DNA of 64,000 bases from Sphaerulina vaccinii (taxonomy: Eukaryota; Ascomycota; Dothideomycetes; Mycosphaerellales; Mycosphaerellaceae): contig JAKUDP010000006.1 in assembly GCA_022570795.1 (NCBI GenBank), forward strand, positions 1,860,001 to 1,924,000, given 5' to 3'. Under the pieces are notes generated by a model. It was not told where the DNA came from. It searched no databases and was given only the letters and a program-made list of their open reading frames with translations. Below are positions 44,359-56,200 of the stretch, piece by piece (the stretch's first letter is position 1; each line of letters begins with the position of its first letter). A program made the translations under genes and the position numbers.

Positions 44359-46589
44359 TCATTTGCGCGCTCCTGCATCACTCCTCAATCCTTTCCAAGT
44401 CTTCGCAATAGCATGTCTACCATTATAGACCGGATACACAACCACGAGTATCAGCGCAAACCATTGCCATATAAGTGCCATCGTGACCCAGCCATGAAAG
44501 AAGCTCTTGGTGAAGATCCAGTCTCTATACAGCGGCAATGGCCAGAGCACGATCGTAGTCAGAACATTGACGATGAAGAATGCTACTGCAATCTTCAGCC
44601 ACTTTTTGATGTGCAAAATGGTCTCCGGGCTGAATGGATGCACCACGTTCTCAAGATCGAGCTCACCACTCGAAAGTGATGCGGGTGGCGATGTCTGAGC
44701 TTGGATAACAGGCTCCTTCTTCTTCATCTCGACATCATTGATCTGATCGACAGCGAGCCTGCTGGACTGCGCACTGCCGTTCAAGCTCTTATCTTCAATC
44801 AGATCGATCTTGAGGAACTCGCGCCAGTCGAAGCGCGAAGGTCTTGCAAGAGATATGGCCACTGAGTAGAGCAGAGGTGAAAAGAAAGACGTGATAGCTC
44901 CGTACAGACCAGGGAGTTGTAGCTGTGTCGTATTGATATTGATCGTCCCGCCCCACTTCCAGGATAGTGAGAGCCAAACAGCCAGCCCAGAACACAGACC
45001 CAGTAGCGGAGCTCCTATAGCTGCGGCTCTAGTCTGTCTCGACCACAAAATCGTAAGAATCATGGGAAAGATTCCGGGACAAGCTATGATAGGACGGAAG
45101 TACGTCGACCAATTATTCGTCGCACCGGCATACTCCAGCATGATGGCAAACCCTGCCATGAAACATCCATGAAAGACCACGCCCGTATGCGAAACTTGCA
45201 TGATCTTCTTATTCGTAGCTTGAGGATTAATGTATGTTCTGAAGAAGTCCAGTGAGATGATACTGCTAACTGCGATCATTGATGAAGAGATTGTAGAGGT
45301 TATGGCCATGAAGATGAGTACGAGAAGTCCGGCTGTGGCTCCAGTTCCAAGTAGACTCTTGAGCACGTAGGGCATGACTAGGCCGGAGTTGACTTGTGTT
45401 AATGTGAGAGTCTCTGGGTATGCTATCCATATTGGCGTCTTTTCGATGGCACGAGCGGATAGACCGATGATGGTACCTGTACACCAGGGAATAGCGATGA
45501 TGGCTATCGATGCGAGGTCGTAGCCAGGGACTGTGGCGTGGACTTCGCTTGCGAAAGACTTCTGCCAGAAGGCTGTGTCCATGAGCACGAGTGCAAGGTT
45601 GCCGAACTTGAGGACGAGTCCGAATAGGATGGCTGCACTTAAGCGTTAGCAGCCCTTTCATATCACCATATGGTTGAAGAGCTTACCGGGTTCGGACTTG
45701 AAAGATAACAGAGATCCTTTGTAATTGCCCTCGATGTAGTCGTCGGCCGCGAGTACTTTCTCATATAGTCCAGATGGCCCACCGATATGAGGACTAGTGA
45801 GAACAGAGATTGCGAAGTAGATGAGCAAGATCAGTGCGATAGTCGTGTGAAAGAAGTCGGTGAGGAAAGTAGCCTTGATCCCACCCACTGCAGTGTACAG
45901 CACAACTAAACCTTGATCAGCATATTCCCTGCAGTCTCTCCTACTTACAACATACCGCCAGCAGGGATCAAGACACAAGAAGCAACCGCGTGCATGCCAG
46001 TCATGCCAGTGACCAGTTGCGACCCAGCTAGGATCATACTTCCACATCCAAAGACGTTATTGATGAGGTTCAGGACAATGAAGATCAGATGCGCATAATT
46101 GCCATATCTTCGTCTCATGAATTCGAGGGATGTATGAGCATACTGTTCCTGTCAACAAATTTATCCAATTCCTTGATACAGTGATTCAACATACTGGCAC
46201 TCGCAACTTCGCCACTATCCCCATGATCGCCATGAGAGCAATCTGGAAAGACAGACCACTTGCCCACCATATTGGCAGAGCTACGCCCCACTTGTAGGTG
46301 TATGCTGCGCTGAAGACACTCTCGTTGATCCACATCCAGCTTGAGAAGACAGCAGAGCAGGTCAGTCCAGTTCCCACTGAGCGGTTCGCAACCATGAACT
46401 AGAAAGATGTCAGTGCCGTAAGACCATCTCTGGTGCCGATATGCATACCATCTCTGACTGATCAGAATCTTCTGATAGATATCTCTTCTGCAGTCTAACA
46501 CATATCAAGATAATTCCGCAAAACAGGAACGAAAGCCCCACAATCACTCCATAGCCAGTGGCTTGGGATAGGAGCTCGACAGCCATCAT
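44359..46589 (-). CDS. DUR3: Dur3-type urea (and polyamine) transporter, SSS family
   Basis: Plasma-membrane solute:cation symporter of the SSS family that imports urea. Five exons (46589-46449, 46398-46195, 46148-45956, 45911-45687, 45632-44359), all GT-AG, give 678 residues with about 14-15 hydrophobic segments. Family marks include GYGVIVGL near the start, the SRSVGTGL-type stretch (here NRSVGTGLTCSAVFSSWMW), AHTSLEFMRRRYG, GGIKATFLTDFFHT, DTAFWQKSFAS, and GLVMPYVL followed by ITSTISSSMIAVSSI. A cytosolic loop near residue 550 is charged and Ser-rich. In fungi this gene is under nitrogen control by GATA factors; AGATAA lies 56 bp upstream of the start. Met2 (46586) is an equal start candidate. 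Confidence 0.9.
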
Positions 46590-46644
46590 GAAGAGTCAGC
46601 AAGAATGTGAGGAGCGAGAAATTGCCAAAGCCTGGCTGTTGACC

Positions 46645-46650
46645 AGATAA
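46645..46650 (+). promoter_or_regulatory. Candidate GATA (AreA/Nit2-type) site
   Basis: AGATAA fits HGATAR and lies just upstream of the urea transporter start. Such hexamers are frequent by chance; the gene's known nitrogen control is the only reason to note it. Confidence 0.25.
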
Positions 46651-47612
46651 AGCAGTACTTAGACCTATCATTGACATGATGTGCCAATCCGCTCAGATGT
46701 AACCATTGTGATTCTGCCCAGGGTTGTGCCTCAACAACGTGCGCAAGCGTATCACATACGTGCCAGCGCCAATGGCAGAGATATGATCGTCTCCACAGTT
46801 GTCTTCAGTAGAAGCATCTGATTGCTCGGCGAGGCTTTGTTGGGCTTGTCTTTCGTTTCTGCTGCTTATCCTGGGTCATGGGTAGTGCGATGGCGCCATG
46901 AAGGATTGGCAGCACGCGAGAGCTTTCTCCAGACTTCACCTCATCACGTTTAGAAGGTACATAATTCTGCTTGTCTGCTGCTACACAGAACAGTCTCCGA
47001 CTTGAATGGCGCAGCCAATAGACTACCGACACACTGTCAATCAAGTCAATCATCGTGAGCACTCTGGTTCAAACAGGTGTGTTCCAGGACAAGATCTAAG
47101 CCGAGCTCAAGGACCACAGAGCTCCATGTCGAAAGGCAGATGACTTTCCGTAGCCATTGACGCCTTGATAGATGCTTGACTCGACGCCAGCGCTCCCTCC
47201 TGAGGTAGATGAGGGGGAAGGACAACTCTTGCTCATGACAGTACGGATGCTGGTGGTTTTGGTGCTGCGCAATACAAGCGCCTCGAGATCGTGGCAGCAG
47301 CTAGGTCCTCGAGTCGGTGTGCGCGTCTAGATCGCGTATCCATACTGCAGTCTGAGTCCAGGTCGTCGTCCCGCTCGACATTTGATGGTCTTCGTAGTGG
47401 CAGCGAGTTCACGTTTCTTTGGTTGGTATGAACGAGTATCTGCCCACGCCAGTATTTCTGACCTCAGAGCCAGATCTTCACGAATCTGCTGCTTCTGACG
47501 CGTCCAAATGCGTTCTTCAAGGTCATGCTGCGTTGATGTCTCATGGAGAGACTTCTCTCAAGCGGCAGGCCCCTCTCTCAGTCCCGAATGTTGTTGGCTT
47601 ACTTTAGCGACT

Positions 47613-47624
47613 CTTATCGATAAG
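47613..47624. promoter_or_regulatory. Palindromic double GATA motif
   Basis: CTTATCGATAAG is a perfect 12-bp palindrome holding two overlapping CGATAAG sites, about 90 bp before the RSA4 start codon. Could be a dimeric factor site. Confidence 0.3.
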
Positions 47625-47713
47625 AAGCAGCTCTCTCTCGTCCAAAAGTTTCGAGTTCGCGTCTGCACTTTCCGACAAACTCATCCCACCACGCATCTAC
47701 GCAGAAATCCACG

Positions 47714-49455
47714 ATGTCTACCGTTGTCCCACCGCCCTCGAAGCGCCAAAAGACGGCTGCAGCAGAAAAAGCACGAATACCGATCGATACGACTCCAGAA
47801 ACGATACCAGATGCTCAACAGCGCATACAATTTCACGATGCCGATACTGGCGCACCAGCGAGCGATCCTGTTTTCGTACAATTGTCGCAATTATCGCCGA
47901 AGAACCTGTCACTACTGTTGAACACATTACTTGGACATACGAACCCGGATGATCGCCTTCCTTATCGATTCTATAACCCCTATGGCGACGGCAGTGGAGA
48001 GTACTCGCAAGAAGAGGTGATTAGGAAGTACCTAGACGGAACAGCGACGACAGGTAAGTGTCTCCAAAGGCGAGCTCTCATTGAGGCATGAGTGATGGCG
48101 ATAGGCACTTTGGCTCGTGTCAAGCGAACAGAGATACTTTCAGAGAACTGACTTTTCGGGTTCGATAGAATTGGCTTTGAACATTCCTTTCCGAGCAGAG
48201 GCAGTTTTCAAGGTGAAGCCTGTGACGAGGTGTTCTGCTAACATAAGTGGACACGGCGAGTCGATATTGAGCACATCATTCAACCCAGCGACATCTTCAT
48301 GGCTAGCGACAGGATCTGGAGACAAAACGGCACGGATTTGGGATTGCGATACAGGCACGCCAAAGTACACATTGAAAGGGCACACAGGATGGGTCTTGGT
48401 GGTAGCGTGGTCACCAGATGAAGGAATACTTGCCACAGGCAGCTACGACAATACAGTGAGATTGTGGGATCCGAAGAAAGGCACACCACTAGGAGGACCG
48501 CTGAAGGGACACACAAAGCCGGTCTTGAGCATAGCGTGGCAGCCATATCACAGTCGAGATCCTGGGCGGCCACTACTTGCCTCAGCATCACAGGACTTTA
48601 CAGTGCGGATATGGGATGCAGTGAGTGGGCATACGGACATGGCTCTCACTGGGCACAAGGGCCATGTAACATGCGTGAAGTGGGGTGGAGCAGGGTGGAT
48701 ATATACCAGTTCCAGAGACAAGACGGTGAAAATCTGGGACGCGAATAAGGGAACGTTAGTGCACACGCTTAATGCACACGCGCATTGGGTGAATCATTTG
48801 GCTCTAAGCACTGACTTTGTGCTTCGAACTGGATATTTCGATCACAAGGGCTTGAAAGAAGTGCCAAACACAGTCGATGGCAAGCGTGAAAAGGCGAAGA
48901 AGCGATATCAGGCAGCTCTGGTTGGCACAGGCGGTAAGTTGCGTTCTTATCTGACGTTCTGCGAAGACCACGCCCTTGACGGTAGCTCTGATCGAGTCTA
49001 ATTGTGATTCCACAGGTACGGAGCGATTGGTCACTGTCAGCGACGATATGACCATGTTTCTGTTCGACCCCACACAATCCACGAAACCGCTCAAGCGTAT
49101 GCACGGTCACCAAAAGGCTATCAATCACGTCACATTCTCTCCTGATGGAGTGACCATAGCCAGCGCAGGCTTCGATAACCATGTAAAGCTATGGAACGCG
49201 AAAGACGGAGAATTCAGGACGACGCTAAGAGGGCATGTTGGGCCAGTCTTTCAAGTGGCTTTCTCAGCAGACTCTAGGCTGTTGGTGAGCGGGAGTGCAG
49301 ACACTACGCTCAAGGTGTGGAATGTGAGAGAAGGGAAGCTAGCAGAGAACCTGCCTGGGCATTTAGATCGAGTGTTCGCACTCGATTGGAGCCCAGACGG
49401 CAATATGGTCGCTAGTGGAGGCGAAGACAAGGCTGTGAGAACGTGGAGGAACTAG
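47714..49455 (+). CDS. RSA4: Ribosome assembly protein Rsa4 / Notchless (NLE)
   Basis: WD40 protein of the pre-60S particle that is pulled by the Rea1/Midasin AAA ATPase during nucleolar-to-nucleoplasmic maturation. Three exons (47714-48053, 48169-48933, 49016-49455) give 514 residues, matching yeast Rsa4 (515). The N-terminal NLE domain (about residues 35-110: VFVQLSQLSPKNLSLLLNTLL; PYRFY) is followed by AVFKVKPVTRC and eight WD repeats with GH...W-D/N spacing. A basic insert (KREKAKKRYQ) sits between repeats, as in the family. The first intron is taken as 48054-48168 (115 bp), which joins ACA-G to AA-TTG in frame. Confidence 0.95.
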
Positions 49456-49877
49456 TGTCTCTGCAGATATGCAAGAAGCAAGGCACTGAGCGTGCAGATT
49501 CGCCCAGATCGTTTCGAGAAGGCATTCGGACATACTTCAGGATCTCTGCAGCAATGCGAAAGCCAAGATACCGAGAGCACAGAGTTGCTCAAGTCACCGA
49601 GCGTTTTCTTGCGCGACTGTGGCGAAACCAGTCGCATTTCTCTAAATGGCAGATCGACCATGCCCTTGGGAGCACATATCTGCTCAAATCATCCGAAGAC
49701 ACCTTTCCGAGCGAATGCGATACCTTGGCTGCGTGTCAGATGGCGCTCGGATGGCTCTTTCCTCGCAGTTATCGCTCCTTCCTAAATGTCAAAGATTGGC
49801 AAGGAAGGTACATCTGAGCTTCCTTCGAACTCAAATTTCGACCTCCTCTTATACTGACACCCTCGCGACTCGACGCG
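49456..49877. other. Intergenic stretch between RSA4 and MSH4
   Basis: 422 bp between tandem plus-strand genes. It must hold the RSA4 3' end and the MSH4 promoter. A 124-codon frame overlaps the RSA4 3' end but has no features. Confidence 0.5.
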
Positions 49878-52800
49878 ATGGCTGTGCCACGCAGTCGCCA
49901 GTCAACCTCCTATTCTAGCTACAGTACCTCGAACGACCAGAGCACGTCCCACAATCCGACCACTTCGTACACTACCACGACACAGAAGAAATCTCGTACC
50001 ACCACTACGGGTTACCGGCAAAGCACTTCGAATCCCTATATCACACAAGACTACATTGGCACAACTACCGAGTCCCGACCGCGTACTGGAGCACAGAGCG
50101 TCGGCAGGCCGAACACTGCACGCCCAAGAACTGGCGTCTCGACTCTTGGCGTAGAGAACCAAGAGATCATATGTGCCATCTCTGAGGCACGCGGCGTTGC
50201 ACCTACAGTCGGCCTAGCGTTTGTCAATCTTGACACTGGCGAGGCAGTACTCAGCCAGTTCAGTGACAGCCAGACCTACATCAAGTCTATACACAAGCTT
50301 ATGGTCTTCAACCCAAGCAACATCTGCATCATTTCGTCCTCAGCTCAACCAAAGTCCAAGCTGTTTTCGATCATAGAGGAGCACCTTGACGACATTGGTT
50401 GCAACCTCACTCTGCTCGATCGCAAGTACTGGGCAGAAACGGTCGGCCTTGAGTACATCCAGCAACTTGCTTTCCCGGAAGATGTTGAGTGCATCAAGAC
50501 TGCGGTCACTGGCAACTATTATGCGGTATGCAGTTTTGCGGCAGCGCTCAAGTATACAGAGCTTGGCGTGATGAAGACGTTCCCATATCACTCTCTTCGT
50601 ATCAAGTATGAGCCGTCCGAAGGCTCGATGATGATCGATCTCAGCACGATCAGGTCACTGGAGCTCGTGCAGAATCTGTTCAACGCAAAGTCGAAAGACT
50701 GTCTGTTTGGACTGCTGAACGAGACGCTGACGGCCATGGGTATGCGCTTGCTCCGAAGCAACATTCTGCAGCCGTTGACGAATCAGGAGACACTAAACAA
50801 GCGCTACGATGCTGTAGAGGAGCTTAGTACCAAGGAAGACATGTTCTTCTCGGTTCGAACAGCTCTCAAATCATTCTTGGACGCGGATAAAGTTCTTACC
50901 CAATTGATAGTGGTACCAACCCAGGCATCAATGCAGAACACTACGCAGGGAATCAACAACATCATCATGCTCAAGCACTTTGTTACTCACATCAAGCCAT
51001 TGTGGGAGGCTCTCGCAGGTTGCCGATGTGAGATGCTTGCAGAAATCCAGCGGATCTGTGCGCCTGAGACTGTGGAGACCGTCATGGACCTGATATCGAG
51101 CACAATCAACGAAGACACCATGTTCGCTAAGCAGCCTCTCGATTTTCGAAATCAGCGAACTTATGCTGTCAAATCTGGAGTCAATGGGCTGCTTGACGTT
51201 GCTCGGCAGACCTACAAGGAGTCTATGACTGATGCGTTGCAGCACATTTCCGACATGTGTGAAGAACACAATCTACCCTTCCAGACCAAGTATTCAGAGG
51301 ATCGCGGCTTTTTCTTGCGTCTTCGGGCGGACGAGCTGGAAGGTCGCAACATGCCAGAGGTCTTTGAGAATGTCTACCGCAAGAAAGACATCATCGAGTG
51401 TCACACCATGGAACTCCTCAAGCGCAACCAGAAGATTGGCGATGCACACAACGAAGTCCTGCTCATGAGCGACAAGTCGATCAAAGAGCTGATTGAAAGT
51501 ATTCGAGAGCATATGTCGGGACTGTTCAAGATCTGCGAGTGTGTAGCAATGCTGGACATGCTAGCAGCATTCGCGTATGCGGTCTCGTCTCAAGACTACA
51601 GCAGGCCCGCAATGAGCAACACGCTGGCTATCCGTGCTGGAAGACATCCAATTCGGGAGAAGATACACAACACAAAGTTCATTCCCAATGATGTTTACGC
51701 CACTCAGCAGACTCGCTTCCAAATCATCACAGGATGCAACATGAGCGGCAAGAGCACCTACATCCGCAGTGTAGCGTTGATGACCATCATGGCTCAAGTC
51801 GGAAGCTTCGTGCCGGCACAATACGCAGCATTTCCAATCATCCAACAACTCTTCGCTCGCGTCTCAATGGATGACAGTATCGAAGCCAACGTCTCCACGT
51901 TTGCCGCCGAAATGCGCGAAACGGCCTTCATTCTCAAGAACATCGATCGCCACAGCATGGTCATCGTCGACGAACTCGGCCGCGGCACAAGCACAAGAGA
52001 CGGCATCGGCATTGCCATCGCAATTGCAGAAGCTCTAGTCGAATCTCGAGCACTCGTATGGTTCGCAACCCACTTCCGCGATCTCTCCAACATTCTTGCT
52101 GAACGAAACGGAGTCGTCAATCTACACCTATCAGTCAACATGTCCCCTACCCGGATGGAAATGCTCTACAAGATCGCCTCTGGCACAGTCCAGGACGAAC
52201 ACTATGGTCTCAAGCTAGCGAAAGTGCTACCTTTACCTCCCAACGTCCTTCAGCATGCCGAACATGTCAGTCACATTCTGGAAGCACAAGTCAAGAGGCG
52301 TAAAGAACACTCTATAGGAGTCGTACACGCTCGTCGACGAAAACTTCTCCTCAACCTCGTAGAGCATACCGGTCAAGCTAGAGATGGCGCCATGTCTGAC
52401 GAGAACTTGAAGAAGTGGCTAGGAGATTTACAAGTGGAATTCATCAATCGCATGTCAGCTCTCGATGAAGAGATGGCCAAGCTTCAACAAGCAATGGACG
52501 AAGAAGAAGAAGCTCAGAACGATGGTGATGATATCATGGCGGACGACAGTGCTTCGCGCATTGATGTATATGAAGACACTGCTTCCCGCGGACAGGTTGA
52601 CGTCCACATGGATGGCGATGACTACGGAGACGACATAGACGCCGATAAGGAGAATCGACCACCCACAGGCAGCACCAGCACTGGCGGAACTGGACAGACA
52701 CCGACACCTTCACAGCGATCGACTCATCTCTCGCAACGATCAATTCATTCTTCGCACTTGACTTATCGTTCACGCCCGTTCGTCAATCCACGAAATAGCA

Positions 52801-52883
52801 CGAATACCGATACAGGTCGAAGTGTTCTTGGAAGCTCGAATCGACATTTGACTACGAATACGAACACCACGAACATCTCTTGA
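49878..52883 (+). CDS. MSH4: Meiotic MutS homologue Msh4
   Basis: Partner of Msh5 in a clamp that stabilises Holliday junctions and promotes meiotic crossovers. One exon, 1001 residues. A Ser/Thr/Tyr-rich leader of about 90 residues precedes the MutS connector, lever and clamp domains (PTQASMQNTTQGINNIIMLK is a typical Msh4 stretch). The ATPase has Walker A TGCNMSGKST near residue 620, the ANVSTFAAEMRE signature and Walker B VIVDELGRGTST near residue 695, all intact. The C-terminal 120 residues are acidic and then Ser/Thr/Arg-rich. There is no mismatch-binding N-terminal domain, as expected for Msh4. Presence of an intact copy suggests a sexual cycle, past or present. Confidence 0.95.
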   Translation: MAVPRSRQSTSYSSYSTSNDQSTSHNPTTSYTTTTQKKSRTTTTGYRQSTSNPYITQDYIGTTTESRPRTGAQSVGRPNTARPRTGVSTLGVENQEIICAISEARGVAPTVGLAFVNLDTGEAVLSQFSDSQTYIKSIHKLMVFNPSNICIISSSAQPKSKLFSIIEEHLDDIGCNLTLLDRKYWAETVGLEYIQQLAFPEDVECIKTAVTGNYYAVCSFAAALKYTELGVMKTFPYHSLRIKYEPSEGSMMIDLSTIRSLELVQNLFNAKSKDCLFGLLNETLTAMGMRLLRSNILQPLTNQETLNKRYDAVEELSTKEDMFFSVRTALKSFLDADKVLTQLIVVPTQASMQNTTQGINNIIMLKHFVTHIKPLWEALAGCRCEMLAEIQRICAPETVETVMDLISSTINEDTMFAKQPLDFRNQRTYAVKSGVNGLLDVARQTYKESMTDALQHISDMCEEHNLPFQTKYSEDRGFFLRLRADELEGRNMPEVFENVYRKKDIIECHTMELLKRNQKIGDAHNEVLLMSDKSIKELIESIREHMSGLFKICECVAMLDMLAAFAYAVSSQDYSRPAMSNTLAIRAGRHPIREKIHNTKFIPNDVYATQQTRFQIITGCNMSGKSTYIRSVALMTIMAQVGSFVPAQYAAFPIIQQLFARVSMDDSIEANVSTFAAEMRETAFILKNIDRHSMVIVDELGRGTSTRDGIGIAIAIAEALVESRALVWFATHFRDLSNILAERNGVVNLHLSVNMSPTRMEMLYKIASGTVQDEHYGLKLAKVLPLPPNVLQHAEHVSHILEAQVKRRKEHSIGVVHARRRKLLLNLVEHTGQARDGAMSDENLKKWLGDLQVEFINRMSALDEEMAKLQQAMDEEEEAQNDGDDIMADDSASRIDVYEDTASRGQVDVHMDGDDYGDDIDADKENRPPTGSTSTGGTGQTPTPSQRSTHLSQRSIHSSHLTYRSRPFVNPRNSTNTDTGRSVLGSSNRHLTTNTNTTNIS

Positions 52884-53217
52884 TCTGGTCTGACGAGTCA
52901 CCATCGTCGCTTTGTACGAAGGAAGATAAGCTCATGAACGACTGCGAAGAGGGCTGTAATTGTACGTACCACCAGAGGGAAGAGATTGCTCATGAACAAA
53001 ATGCATGCAAATAGCGACTGTACATTGCGTATACTACTAAATCAATAACCAAGTATTACATCCATCGTTCATTCCTTCCTTCATCACGGCTCTGCATAGC
53101 CTCTCTGCTTATTCCAAACTGTGCTGTTTCTGAAGTGGTATCTGCGCGTGAAAATCCAAGAACTCATCAAACATCACTCTTCATCATTCTCTTTTGTCTT
53201 CTCCTCGTCTTCTTCAT
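52884..53217. other. Intergenic stretch between convergent genes
   Basis: About 330 bp holding the 3' ends of MSH4 and of the eisosome gene. Runs of TCTTCATC-type sequence near 53175-53215. No gene. Confidence 0.5.
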
Positions 53218-56200
53218 TTAGACATCCTCCTTGAATCGAGTCTCTCGCACTGGACTCTCGCTCTTCTTTGCCCCACTGAAGGCTGCTGGAGGGGCGAGGC
53301 TCTCGTCGAAATGGTCTCGTGCCTCCTCGAAGTTATCATTGTCGTCGTCTGTCGAGCGGCTCACGCGTCGTGGATCAGAGTCGGCACCAGGGGCTGGCTT
53401 GTGTAGCTTGCCGTCCTTCACATGCGCGTCCTTGTTACGGCCAAAACCGAGCTTCTTAGCGAAGCTGGTCTTACCACTACGGCCACGCTCGTCGTCCGAA
53501 GAGACGTCTTCTGTGGTCTTCTCGACAGGCGCATATGTAGAGGGCGTAATTGGCTGGAGCTTGCTTGTCTCTTTGGTAGGTGCGTCGGTGCCTGTGGGCT
53601 GAACGGTGGATGAGCTGAACTCGGCACCAGTATCAACTGGAGGAATGGTGGAAGCTGTCGTGGTCGCTACAGGCACTCCGGTTGGGTTGACCTGCTTAAG
53701 GGCCGCATCGGTAGCAGACTTGTCGTATGAGCCCTCATTCCTGGCCAAGTTCGTGCCACTTACTGTTGGCTTTTCACCAGCCTTGGTCGATTCGTAAGGC
53801 ACCGACTTGTTCTCGTACTTCGACTCGTCGTACTTGGATGCAGAGCCAGAAGTGATAATGCCAGGCGACTTCTCGGAGCGAAGAGGCTTGCTTCTGAACT
53901 TGGAGAGAAGCCCACGAACACCTTTCTTGTCCTTGTCCGTGGATGGAATGACATTTGCTGGCTCTGGTCGATCATGGCTGGTGAGCCCAGAGGACACCGG
54001 CTGACCCATCAGAGCGACGGGTGTTGCTTTCTCATGCTCGGTCTTGGTCTCGGTCTTGATTGGTGACACTGGCTCCTTGCCTTGGCTGGTGAGACCTGAT
54101 GATACTGGTTGGCCTTGAAGAGGAATTGCTGGTGCGGAAGCTGCGACAGCAGGGACGTCGTCCTCGTCCTTCAACTTTTGCTTGCCAACAGCGGTAGTGG
54201 GGGACGAAGTCACTGAAGCTGGAGGAATGGCAACCATGGAGGCAGTATCAGGAGCAGACGTATCTCTTGGAACGCCTGGAGTCTGTAGACCAGCAGGCAT
54301 GTCAGCGGGTGCTTCAGCGCGTTGGTCTTCCATCCGCGAGTTTGTCTCGCTTGAGACAATGTTCGCAGGGTGAGGCGGCGAAGTAGTCTGCTCGGTAATC
54401 ACTGGCGCAGGTGCCAGTTCTCGAGTCGTGGCAGGCGTGCTATCATAAACATCACCCATGGTCCTAGGTGGATGTTCAGCTTCAGACTCGTGGGTAGCAA
54501 CAGCAGTCGCAGCGCCAACGCCTGCAACACCGGCCACAGCCGCTGGTGGGAACCATCTGTCGGTCGATTCAGTCTCCGGCTCTTGTGCAACAGCAGGAGT
54601 GATAGGACCAGGTGCTAGAGCAACAGTGCCTGGCTCTTGGTCCGCAACAGCGCCATGAGTCCTTGGCGCTCGCTCGTCGTTCCAGTCTTCGTTGTCGCTC
54701 GATAAGTCGTCCTCGCTATCGGGAATGTGAGAGATGTGTCTTTCGAGTGTGGCCATTCTTTCGCCATGGGAAACAGTCGGGACTGTGTCATTGGCGAACC
54801 CTGAGACGCTGCCGGTCTGTGTAAAGACAGGTCGAGTCTGCCTATCTTTGTTCTCGTAGAGGCTCTCCTCGCCATCTGCATCGGATTCGGAGTGGTCATG
54901 CACAATAGGTACTGTAGGCACGACAGTAGTTGCAGCTGTTGGTGCAGCGCCTCCGGCTTTCCACTCCGCCTCATAGGATGAGTCGCCAGTCGCAGCCGTG
55001 GTGCCAAGCTCCTTCTCGTTCTCGACCAGAGGGGAGACTGCGGGCTCGGTGCTGTAAGTCGTGTCGTGCACGCCGTCGGTGGTCGTCGTGGCAGCTGGAG
55101 TGGTCGTGTCCTGCGCGACAGCATGGGAAGCTTGCTGCGCGTCCAAAGGCTGAGTTGGTGCATCCTTCTTGTCAAGGTCGGCCAGTGTCGCTCCAGTCAC
55201 AGCTCCTGCTGCTGCACCACCAGCAACAGCCGTGTCAGTGTGAGTCGACTTGCCTGCGGTAGTTGGCTCAGTCTCTGTCGTCTTCTCATGCGATCCCGTT
55301 GTTCGGAATTTTGCCTTCAGCCGGGCAAGGGCAGATTGGTGCTTCTCCCTGCCATCGGTGGCGGCAGTGTTTTCGGTAGGCTCGTCGTGGACCTCGTGAG
55401 TCTTTCCAAACTCAACACCACCTACAGGCAGAGTGCTCGTGGTATCGCGCTTGACCTCACGACTCTTCCTCTGCTCTGCTTGAGCAGCCCGCTTCTCCTC
55501 TTCAAGGCGTGCCTTTTCTTCAGCCTTCTCCCGCTTCGATGACTCGCGAAGGTCGGCTACATTACACGTCAGTATACTATCGTGGTATCAACACAATGCA
55601 ACACTCACTCTTGATGGCCTTTTGGCGATCCTTTTCCTGCTGGCGGGCGATCTTCTCTTCCATCCTAGCTGTCTGCTGCTTATCCTTTTCGATTCGCATC
55701 TCCTCATCGTGCTGACGCCTGCTAGCAGCAGTCGCGCTGATCTCATCCAACGTTGGCTTTAGACGTGCGGCTGCGATCGCCTCAATCTCGGACTGGTCCA
55801 TAAACTGACCTCCACCAATATGAGTCTTGCCAGGGTTCAGCGCCCGTTCCTGGCGCTGGCGCTCGGCCTTCTCACGGGCCTTGGCTTCCCACTCTTCGAT
55901 CATCGCCGGCGATACCTTGCCAGTGTCACGGTAGACTTGCGAATCCATGTCAGCCATGCGGGCAGAGACTCTCTTCTCTGCTGCAGCCAACAACTTGGCA
56001 CGATCATCTTGCTGTTTCTTTGCGTCAACTTGGCCTGTAGCAGTTCTCAGTCCGGCCATTTGTGCGCGTATGCGGCCAGCTTGTCTCTCATCATCCGAGT
56101 TCTCTGAATCAGAATCGTAACGGCCTCTGTTGCTGTCGCTTGAGGCTCGCTGTCGTCCACGACGCTCGGTGGTACCGGAGCTCCTTAGCGACATGCGCGA

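Larger units (their letters stand above)
46590..47713. other. Divergent promoter region of the urea transporter and RSA4
   Basis: 1.1 kb between divergent start codons. I see no gene in it. It holds candidate GATA-factor sites near either end, given separately. Confidence 0.5.

Noticed and set aside
48105..48116. A 12-nt microexon in RSA4 (ACT TTG GCT between two introns)
   Set aside because: A single 115-bp intron from 48054 to 48168 joins the frame just as well without a microexon and with better splice signals.
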